Origin: a bacterium
Lineage (GTDB): Bacteria; Zhuqueibacterota; Zhuqueibacteria; Residuimicrobiales; Krinioviventaceae
Assembly: GCA_024278645.1 (NCBI GenBank)
Contig: JAJRST010000423.1
Coordinates: forward strand, 1 to 7,595
Direction: 5' to 3'
Length of the DNA stretch: 7,595 nucleotides
Below the pieces are notes generated by a model that worked only from the letters and a program-made list of their open reading frames with translations, was not told the origin of the DNA and did no database searches. Of this stretch, positions 1 to 6,700 are shown in pieces; position 1 is the first letter of the stretch; each line of letters begins with the position of its first letter. The position numbers and the translations under genes were made by a program.

Positions 1-632
1 AAAAAGTGATCGTCGACCACCGATCCGGCGATGCCCATGGACACGGAGCCCAGGGACAGGTAGGATTTGCCGCGCATCTCGGCCACGGCCAGCCCGGCCT
101 TGGCAAATATCAACAGCTTGCGTTGCACGTCTTCGGGGATGGTTGTGTCGCCGGCGTCCTGTACGTTGCGGCCATAGATGCCAAAGGTGGGCAGACCTTT
201 TTGCGTATACCCGGCGAGTGCGGCTGCCAGGTAGACGGCGCCCGGGCGTTCCGTACCGTTGAAACCCCATACGGCCTTGGGGATGAGCGGATCGGAATCC
301 ATCACTTCCGTGCCGTAGCACCATGCCGGCGTCACGGTGAGTGAGACGCCCACGCCCTGGCGGGCGAATTTTTCCGCGCAATCGGCCGCTTCGGCCACGC
401 CGCCGATGGTCGAGTCGGCGATGACGCACTCGACCGGCAGGCCGTTCGAATGACGCAGGTTTTCCTGCAGAAACGTGGCGGCGGCTTTTGCCATATTCAT
501 TGTCTGATCTTCCAAAGACTCGCGCACGCCCTGGCGGCGGCCGTCAATGACCGGACGGATGCCGATCTTGGGCATGGAGCCGCGCAGGCGTTGCCGCGGC
601 TGCGCCGGTTTCATATCGCTTGTATTTGCCAT
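1..632 (-). CDS. fucI: L-fucose isomerase, N-terminal part (runs off the left edge)
   Basis: Translating the minus strand from 632 gives 210 open codons to the window edge. They closely match the N-terminus of E. coli-type FucI: PKIGIRPVIDGRRQGVRESL (residues 21-40), WGFNGTERPGAVYLAAALA (122-140) and KSYLSLGSVSMGIAG (189-203). FucI is a cytoplasmic, Mn-dependent ketol isomerase that converts L-fucose to L-fuculose (and D-arabinose to D-ribulose), the first step of L-fucose breakdown. The family is about 590-600 residues, so roughly the first third is here; the metal-binding and catalytic residues lie in the missing part and cannot be checked. The ATG at 632 is chosen because GGAG at 640-643 sits 7 bases upstream. 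This gives a polar extension of some 13 residues relative to E. coli FucI; later Met codons at residues 7 and 20 are possible but lack as good a ribosome site. No frame disruption is seen. The neighbouring genes in the window are not fucose genes. Confidence 0.95.
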   Translation of the reverse strand, partial: MANTSDMKPAQPRQRLRGSMPKIGIRPVIDGRRQGVRESLEDQTMNMAKAAATFLQENLRHSNGLPVECVIADSTIGGVAEAADCAEKFARQGVGVSLTVTPAWCYGTEVMDSDPLIPKAVWGFNGTERPGAVYLAAALAGYTQKGLPTFGIYGRNVQDAGDTTIPEDVQRKLLIFAKAGLAVAEMRGKSYLSLGSVSMGIAGSVVDDHF

Positions 633-713
633 TTGCTTTCTCCACTGGATTTATATAGTTGCTGGTTGACACGATTTTCCGGTTGATGGCTTTTAAGATA
701 AACCATTCTGTGA

Positions 714-742
714 AATTTACAAGAGAAAAGAGCGGTTGTGAA
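714..742 (-). promoter_or_regulatory. candidate sigma70-type promoter for fucI
   Basis: On the minus strand TTCACA (742-737, 5 of 6 match to TTGACA) is followed after exactly 17 bases by TAAATT (719-714, 4 of 6 match to TATAAT). Transcription would start near 707 and leave a leader of about 75 bases before the fucI ATG at 632. A second AT-rich stretch, TATATAAA near 650-657, also lies upstream but has no matching -35 box. Both are read by eye, and the host's sigma-factor consensus is unknown. Confidence 0.3.
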
Positions 743-792
743 GGATTTTGTCCGGCTCGATGCCGCGTCGTATGGTGACGCCATAATAGATT

Positions 793-819
793 GACAGGAT
801 TCACAGAATTAACAGGATG
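793..819 (+). repeat. three tandem 9-base repeats (ACAGGATT type)
   Basis: Three consecutive 9-mers are read directly: GACAGGATT (793-801), CACAGAATT (802-810) and AACAGGATG (811-819), with consensus NACAGRATT. An exact inverted copy of the junction TTCACAGAAT (800-809) lies at 705-714 as ATTCTGTGAA. Similar 'ACAGGATTNACAGGATT' strings occur between genes in many unrelated bacterial genomes, to my recollection, but their function is not known to me. Here they lie in the gap between fucI and the ankyrin gene, downstream of the latter's stop codon. Confidence 0.6.
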
Positions 820-917
820 AAGGTCTTCTAATCTGCATTATTCATGAAGCCATGTCTCGAAGGCTCAAATAAACAATGTCTTACACACAGGAAGGCGTCG
901 GTGGAAAGTTTTAGAAA

Positions 918-2108
918 CTATTTCTTTTTCTTTAATGCAAATTCAACCGGCACCTCGATGGTCGCTTCGACGGATTTTTTGCCTTTTTTGGCCGCCTTCC
1001 AGCGCGTGTTTTTAATGGCGCGAATGGCCGCCTTTTCACATTCCGCATCGCCAAAAGAGTCGATAACCTCTGTGTTTCTCACACGTCCTCGTCGATCCAC
1101 GGTCACGTTGATGGTGATTGTTCCTTCCATGCCGGCATTTTTGGCTTTTTTAGGATAACGCAGACGTCTTTGAATGGCTTTCAAGCCGCCCACGGGTTCC
1201 GGGGGTTTGTCGTACAAATCCGAGGCAGCCAGCTCCTTTTTTGTCGTGTCCGGGAAGACCAGGCCGGTGGAATCGGCGCCGTTTTGCAATAAAAAAGTCA
1301 CAATGTCGTCAAACTTGTGTTTTTGCGCCAGCAGCGCCGCCGTCTCCTTTTTCTCCGTCTGCACGTTAAGGTCGGCGCCTTTTTCGACGAGAGTTTTCAC
1401 AATATCGGCATAGCCGCGCGAGGCCGCCAGCATGAGCGCGGAGCGATTGTATTTGTCGAGGTCGGAGACGTCGGCGCCGTTGTCAATCAAAAAAGAGGCG
1501 ATTCGAGGGTGGCCGAAATCCAATGCGCACAGCAGCGCTGTTTGGCCTATCAATGATTTGGCGTTGACGTCGGCGCCCTCGTCCACGAGGTTTTCGACAA
1601 CTTTATAATGTCCTTTTTGCGCAGCGATCATCAGCGGCGTCATGCCGTAAAGATCGGCATGATTGACGTCGGCGCCGGCGTCGAGCAAAAGCGCCACAAC
1701 ATCCGCATGGCCTCGTTCGGCGGCTTTGAACAGCGCGTTGAATTTCTTGCGCGGTTCTCCCTTGTCAATATCTACGTTTTTATTCAGCAAAAGCTTGACG
1801 ATCTCGGTACAGCCCTCGGCGGCGGCTTTCATCAGCGGCGTGTATCCGAGTTTTGTGTAAAATTCCGTCTGCGCCCCTTTTTGCAACAGCAGCCGCGCCG
1901 CTTCTGTCCGGCATTCGTCGATGGCGAATATCAGCGCCGACTCGCCCAATATGTTCCTGGCATTCACATCGACGCCGGATGTCAATAGCTGTTCAACTTT
2001 ATCCGTGTCGCCGTGCCGCGCGGCCTGCATGAGCTCGTCGACGCTGTCGCCGTGCAATACCCCGGCGCCCATGATTACAGCAATAAAAAGAGTCGTTATT
2101 TTTTTCAT
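918..2108 (-). CDS. exported ankyrin-repeat protein with C-terminal TonB domain
   Basis: The product has 396 residues. Residues 1-20 form a signal-like segment (KK, then hydrophobic ITTLFIAVIMGAGVL); it could be cleaved or stay as a TonB-like membrane anchor. There is no lipobox cysteine. Residues 21-284 are eight ankyrin repeats of about 33 residues, with cores such as GMTPLMIAAQKGHYKVVENL and turns such as GADVNAKS; these form a protein-binding solenoid. Residues 299-392 are a TonB_C domain: PVGGLKAIQRRLRYP, then AGMEGTITINVTVDRRGRV, then an AA-x-x-AIKNTRW helix. The tail is KKKK. TonB_C domains bind outer-membrane receptors or related partners in the periplasm. The usual Pro-rich spacer of TonB is absent and ankyrin repeats take its place. 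The start at 2108 is preferred over 2171 because the signal segment begins there; the nearest purine-rich site (GAGGAA) is about 13 bases upstream, a bit far. The gene is transcribed divergently from the giant repeat gene. The binding partner is unknown. Confidence 0.9.
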   Translation of the reverse strand: MKKITTLFIAVIMGAGVLHGDSVDELMQAARHGDTDKVEQLLTSGVDVNARNILGESALIFAIDECRTEAARLLLQKGAQTEFYTKLGYTPLMKAAAEGCTEIVKLLLNKNVDIDKGEPRKKFNALFKAAERGHADVVALLLDAGADVNHADLYGMTPLMIAAQKGHYKVVENLVDEGADVNAKSLIGQTALLCALDFGHPRIASFLIDNGADVSDLDKYNRSALMLAASRGYADIVKTLVEKGADLNVQTEKKETAALLAQKHKFDDIVTFLLQNGADSTGLVFPDTTKKELAASDLYDKPPEPVGGLKAIQRRLRYPKKAKNAGMEGTITINVTVDRRGRVRNTEVIDSFGDAECEKAAIRAIKNTRWKAAKKGKKSVEATIEVPVEFALKKKK

Positions 2109-2224
2109 AGCATCACTCTGTTTCCTCGAGTCGTCTGGCTTTTCAAACATGGCAATTGGAAAAAAGTTCAATCTTTTTTATCGAACAAGATAATTTAAGC
2201 AATCATCACAAAGAGGCAAGAGAA

Positions 2225-2230
2225 ATTATA
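2225..2230 (-). promoter_or_regulatory. -10-like box for the ankyrin/TonB_C gene
   Basis: A perfect TATAAT reads on the minus strand at 2230-2225, about 117 bases before the ATG at 2108. The hexamer 17 bases further upstream (GCTAAA) is a poor -35 match, so this is only a candidate. Confidence 0.2.
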
Positions 2231-2298
2231 AACGGATGCGATGCATGTTTAGCGCCTGTACAAATGAATCATACTGGAACACTCTGCAATGATGTAAT

Positions 2299-2317
2299 GA
2301 GACGAATTCGGCGTCTC
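2299..2317. repeat. inverted repeat in the divergent promoter region
   Basis: GAGACG (2299-2304) and CGTCTC (2312-2317) are exact inverted copies separated by 7 bases. No T tract follows on either strand, and no gene ends here, so a terminator is unlikely. A dimeric regulator's operator between the two divergent promoters is possible. A 6-base arm can also arise by chance. Confidence 0.3.
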
Positions 2318-2404
2318 GGGAAGAAAAGGAACAAGCGTTGCCCTCCGGCGGTTCGAGTTTTATTCCGAATGAGAACAAAGGGGAGTTGGAATGTTTGTTA
2401 ACCG

Positions 2405-2410
2405 TATAAT
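2405..2410 (+). promoter_or_regulatory. -10-like box for the giant repeat-protein gene
   Basis: A perfect TATAAT on the plus strand lies about 225 bases before the mini-ORF start at 2635. No good -35 hexamer is found at 16-18 bases spacing (TTGGAA at 2386-2391 is only 13 bases away). If used, it would give a leader of over 200 bases. Confidence 0.2.
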
Positions 2411-2634
2411 AAACAACGAGATGGGCGTAGGTTGTATATGTGGGAAATGCGCCGCTTTTTCGTTAAACTAAAAGTGTACAAAAGAAATCGGAGCGTAGTA
2501 TCCTTTACAAAAAGCCTGATTTTGGCCCAAATACTGCTTTCGCATAAAAGTTCACACTCGCGGGTCATCGCAGCTATGCGCGTCGCGTCGAATTGCATCG
2601 AGAGTGATATTGTGTGGGTCGAAGGGAGGTGAGC

Positions 2635-2687
2635 ATGGCAAATTGGTTGGGTTAATGAGCAACTTTATCATCCGAGGTTACACATGA
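2635..2687 (+). promoter_or_regulatory. two overlapping leader mini-ORFs before the giant gene
   Basis: A strong Shine-Dalgarno sequence, GGGAGGTGA (2624-2632), is placed correctly for an ATG at 2635 that opens only MANWLG and stops at 2655. The stop overlaps the next start (TAATG): an ATG at 2655 opens MSNFIIRGYT, whose TGA (2685-2687) overlaps the ATG of the giant gene at 2684 (ATGA). The three starts lie in three different frames. This arrangement would allow translational coupling into the giant gene. However, that gene has its own site, GAGG (2674-2677), six bases before its ATG. The overlaps are read directly; a regulatory role is inference. Confidence 0.35.
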
Positions 2688-3775
2688 GCGTTGTCAGGGA
2701 CAAAATCATCGTTTTTCTATTCATGCTGATCATACCAGGTATTGCTTTTGCAAATTATTTTCCGGCGCCGCAGAGCAATTTCCAACCCATGAATATCTAT
2801 ATTATCGAAATTACCTATAACGGCGTCGACCTGATTGCCGGCGATGAAGTCGCCGTGTTCGACGGTGCGACTCTCGCGGGTTCCAAGGTTCTTCCTTACG
2901 TCGCCTCCAGTTCGAACGTTGTCGAGTTAATCGCCTACCGTGAGAACAACGGCGACGCCGGGTTTAAGGAAGGCAATCTCATGATTTTCAAGGCATGGGA
3001 TGCCAGCGCCGGCATAGAGCATACCTTTGCCGACAGTGAAGTTTCCTATTTTGATCCGGCGACCGGCGACCCTATCCCGCCGGCTGCTTTTCAAGGCCTG
3101 GGCAGCGTCATGGTGGCCCTTAATGGCACGGTCACACTGCCAACGCATGATTTGACAATGCAGACGACGACCGGCGGTACGACTTCCCCGGCGCCGGGGA
3201 CTTATGCGTACGAGGCCGGCAGTACGGTTTCTATCGAAGCGCTGCCCGACGCCGGATGGCAGTTCGATTACTGGGAGGGCAGCGTCGCCGATCCAAACGC
3301 CGCCCAGACAACCGTTAATATGGATGCGGACAAGATTGTAACCGCGCATTTCACCTGCATCGAACATACGCTGAGCATGATCGTCGATCCGGCGGGGACA
3401 GGGACGACGACGCCGACGCCGGGCGATACGCTTGTCTGCGAGGGCGAGAATGTCACGGTGACGGCGACGCCGGCCAGCGGCTATGAATTCGTCAACTGGA
3501 GCGGCCCGGTCGCCGACCCGAACAGCGGCACGACGACGGTGTTAATGGATGCGGATAAATCGGTGACCGCCAATTTTCAGGCGGTGTCGCCGACGACGGC
3601 GACCTTGACCATGCAAGTGAACCAGACCGGTTGGGGAACGACCAGTCCCGCCGTCGGGCAACATGATTATCCTCTGAACGATGTTGTAACAGTTACAGCG
3701 ACGCCGGCGGCCGGTTACGAGTTCCTCAGTTGGGACGGCGGCGTTTTGATCCCAACAGCGCGACGACGACGGTGA
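2684..3775 (+). CDS. giant secreted B-repeat protein, N-terminal part up to a frameshift
   Basis: As written, this frame encodes 363 residues. Residues 1-23 are a signal peptide (R5 and K7, hydrophobic core, cleavage after AFA-23). Residues 24 to about 150 form a predicted beta-rich domain with GDEVAVFDG (53-61) and a GFKEGN ... FKAWDASAGIE stretch (93-112); I recognise this pattern from secreted proteins of FCB-group bacteria but cannot name a characterised function. Divergent InlB-type B-repeats begin at residue 157. Repeats 1 and 2 are complete; repeat 3 is correct up to Val354, after which the frame reads LIPTARRRR and stops at 3773-3775. The -1 frame restores the expected DPNSATTTVTM at once, so this is the front of the gene that continues to 7595. 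The ATG at 2684 is set by the signal peptide and GAGG six bases upstream. Such repeats are usually cell-surface or secreted and often linked to adhesion; no specific ligand can be inferred. Confidence 0.85.
   Translation: MSVVRDKIIVFLFMLIIPGIAFANYFPAPQSNFQPMNIYIIEITYNGVDLIAGDEVAVFDGATLAGSKVLPYVASSSNVVELIAYRENNGDAGFKEGNLMIFKAWDASAGIEHTFADSEVSYFDPATGDPIPPAAFQGLGSVMVALNGTVTLPTHDLTMQTTTGGTTSPAPGTYAYEAGSTVSIEALPDAGWQFDYWEGSVADPNAAQTTVNMDADKIVTAHFTCIEHTLSMIVDPAGTGTTTPTPGDTLVCEGENVTVTATPASGYEFVNWSGPVADPNSGTTTVLMDADKSVTANFQAVSPTTATLTMQVNQTGWGTTSPAVGQHDYPLNDVVTVTATPAAGYEFLSWDGGVLIPTARRRR
3744..3747 (+). other. apparent -1 base frameshift in a T run
   Basis: Other repeats read W-x-G-D-V-A-D-P-N here. 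Repeat 3 reads TGG GAC GGC GGC GTT, then only two bases before GAT CCC AAC, one fewer than a codon. A fifth T would restore G-V-F-D-P-N-S. Repeat 3 is 224 bases long (3605-3828), whereas the measurable neighbouring units are multiples of three. The site C-GTT-TTG is not a standard X-XXY-YYZ slippery heptamer. Confidence 0.9.
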
Positions 3776-6700
3776 CCATGGATGCCAACAAGACGGTGAC
3801 CGCCAATTTTGCGCGCATTCAATACGAGTTGACCATGCAGGTGAACCAGAGCGGTTGGGGGACAACGACGCCGGCGGTCGGCGTGCACAGCTACACCAGC
3901 GGCGATGTGGTCAGCATCCTTGCCGAGCCCAGCTCCGGTTATGAATTTGTCAACTGGACAGGGGATGTGGCCAACTCGACAAGCGCCTCGACCACAGTGA
4001 CCATGGACGCCGCCAAGACCGTGACCGCAAACTTTCAACGCATCGAGTACCAATTAACCGTCGATCATTCGGCGGGCGGCGCAACAACACCGGCCGCCGG
4101 GACATATACCTATTATTCCGGCGATGTGGTGTCGATTGATGCTACGCCCGACGCCGGCTACCACTTTGTCAATTGGACCGGCGACGTGGCCGATCCGAAC
4201 GCGGCGTCGACGACTGTTTTAATCGATGCCTCCAAGAGCGTGTATGCCAATTTTGCACTGGATACAACGTATCCCTTGACCATATCCGTGTCGCCGACGG
4301 CCGGCGGCACGACCAATCCGTCTCCCGGCACTTATAGCTATACGGATGGTACAAACGTCACGGTGACCGCCTCGCCGAACGCCGGCTACCATTTTGTCAA
4401 CTGGACCGGCGATGTACAGGGAGATGTGACGAGCACTTCCATGACCGTGACCATGGACCAGGCGCGAGATTTGACGGCCAATTTTGCACTCGACTCGCCG
4501 CCGCAGCACACATTGACCATGCAGGTCAATCAAAGCGGCTGGGGCAGCACGGACCCGCCTGTCGGCAGTCACACCTATAATGAGGGCGACGTGGTGACGA
4601 TTACGGCCACGGCGGCCTCCGGCTATCGCTTTGTCGAATGGCAGGGCGCCGTCGCCAACACTAGCGCCGAACAGACGACCGTCTACATCGACGGCGATAA
4701 AACCGTGACTGCCGTCTTTGAAGCCATCCCGCGGTACACGCTCACCATGCAGACAGACCCGGCGGGCGACGTCGGCGGAACGGCCAATATTGCCACCGGC
4801 GACCATCTCTATTATGAAAATACGGTCGTCGATCTGGAAGCGCAACCCAATACGGGATACCGCTTCTCCTGGTGGGAAGGCGATGTGGCCGATGCCAACA
4901 GTCCGACGACGACCATTACCATGAACGCCGACAAAGTCGTTGTTTTGCATTTTGAACAAATCCCGCAATATACCATTACCATCGATCCACCGGCCGACCC
5001 GTCCATGGGGACGACCGATCCTGTTCCCGGAACTTATGTACTTTACGAGGGCGAGACGATTACCATTCAGGCGCTTCCCAACTCCGGCTACGAGTTTGTC
5101 AACTGGAACAATGATCCCGCGTTGACCAGCCCGACAATCACCGTCACTGCGAACAGCGACGAAACCTACACACCCGTTTTTAAAGTGGTCGACGATGTGG
5201 TGTTGACCGTGCAAATAAACGACGACACCTGGGGGGATGTCGTCCCCTCGCCCGGAGACCATAACTACAAGCTGGGCGACGTGATCGACCTGGAAGGCAT
5301 TCCGGCGGCCGGCTATCGTTTCTCCGATTGGGACGGCGATGTGGCCGATGAATTCAGCGCCACGACTACCACGACCATGGACGGCAACAAGATTGTAAAA
5401 GCCAATTTTGCTCACATTGTCTACCGTCTCATCATGCACAAGTCGCCGACGGTCGGCGGTTCGGTGACGCCGTCGGAAGGAACGCATAATTATAATTCGT
5501 GGAAAACCGTGCAAATCATCGCCACGCCGGCGACCGGCTACAAATTCACCGGCTGGACCGGCGATGTGGCCGATCCGACCAGCGATACGACCACCGTGCT
5601 CATGAGCGGCGACCAGGATGTGACCGCCAATTTTGCGGCGGCGAATGACTATACGCTGACCATCAACGTCTCACCGAGCGGCGGCGGCAGCACTTCGCCG
5701 TCCGTCGGCACGCATGTCTATCCCTATAATGAAGTGGTGACGGTCACGGCGACGCCCGCGGCCGGTTACACGTTTCAGGAATGGCTGGGCGATGTCGCCG
5801 ACCCCAACAGCGCGACGACGACGATTCAGATAAACGGCGATAAGAATATCACCGCCGTTTTCGCGGAACAGCAGCCGGATTACTATCAGCTCACCATGAA
5901 GGCGACGCCGAGCAGTGCCGGGTCGACGACGCCGTCGCTGGGCGCCCATAATTATACGCCCGGCTCGGTAGTCTCCATTTCCGCCTCGCCGCAGCCCGGC
6001 TATCATTTTGTCTCCTGGAGCGGCGACGTCGCCGATCCGAACAGCATCAACACCACCGTCACCATGGATGGCGACAAAACCGTCACCGCCAATTTTGAAG
6101 CCGGCTCGGTTCAATACCAGTTGACCCTTGATGTAACCCCCCTTGGCTGGGGTTCGACGTCGCCGCCGGTGGGAACGTATACCTACAATGACGGCGATGT
6201 CATCAGTCTTTCGGCGACGCCGACGAGCGGGTATGAATTCGACTATTGGTCCGGCGATGTGGCGGATCCGAACAACCCCAATACCACGGTGACGATGAAC
6301 GCCGATAAAAATGTCGTCGCCCATTTCAGGGAACAGAGCATTTACTATACCCTCACCATTTCCGGAACTCCGGCGGATGGGGGAGACGTCATCCCGGCAG
6401 CGGGCAGTCACCAATATTCCGAGGGCGCCGTGGTCACCATTCAGGCGTTGCCCGCCAGCGGATACCGGTTTTCCTATTGGACCGGCGACGTCGCCGATCC
6501 GAACAGCGCCACGACCACGGTGACCATGAACAGCAACAAGACCGTGCAGGCGGTGTTCGAACAGTCGTCGAACCAGGTTGTGCTCACCATGCAGGTCAAT
6601 CCCCTGGACGGCGGCACTACCGGCCCCGAACCGGGATCGCACACATTCACCTTGAATGAAACCGTGCACATTAGCGCCGTACCCAATCCCGGATATGTCT

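Larger units (their letters stand above)
633..917. other. non-coding gap between fucI and the ankyrin gene
   Basis: This 285-base gap separates two minus-strand genes, so they are probably not one tight operon. It contains the candidate fucI promoter and the 9-base repeat array. I looked for a terminator after the ankyrin gene's stop (918-920) and found only a 5-bp AT-rich hairpin (907-911 with 915-919) and an 8-base palindrome (841-848); neither has a GC-rich stem with a T tract. No credible small gene is seen. Confidence 0.6.
2109..2634. other. divergent intergenic region, no convincing gene
   Basis: About 525 bases separate the divergent starts at 2108 (minus) and 2635/2684 (plus). The region is AT-richer than its flanks and should hold the promoters and regulatory sites of both genes. 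Two TATAAT boxes and an inverted repeat are listed separately. Short ORFs exist on both strands, including a basic 65-66 codon plus-strand frame ending at 2632, but none has a strong ribosome site or a recognisable product. No tRNA or riboswitch class was recognised. Confidence 0.6.

Noticed and set aside
544..804. Minus-strand frame of 86 codons overlapping the fucI start
   Set aside because: It overlaps the first 89 bases of fucI in another frame; the fucI frame has strong family similarity and a ribosome site, whereas this has neither.
2109..2171. Upstream start at 2171 for the ankyrin/TonB_C gene
   Set aside because: It would add 21 polar residues in front of an otherwise typical signal segment; the ATG at 2108 gives a normal exported N-terminus.
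2432..2632. Plus-strand 66-codon basic ORF in the divergent intergenic region
   Set aside because: It starts with TTG (or ATG at 2438) with only a weak TAGG ahead of it, overlaps an equally long minus-strand frame, and resembles no known family. Its stop inside the mini-ORF Shine-Dalgarno is noted as a curiosity.
2410..2634. Riboswitch or structured leader before the giant gene
   Set aside because: Only short hairpins were found (for example 2569-2572 with 2577-2580); no known riboswitch core could be recognised by eye.
4219..5514. Long minus-strand open frame (431 codons) opposite the repeat array
   Set aside because: It is antisense to clearly conserved repeats. It repeats with the same period (GDGDxA-like and HGHGRRR-like strings), as expected when GC-biased repeat codons are read backwards, and has no recognisable family.
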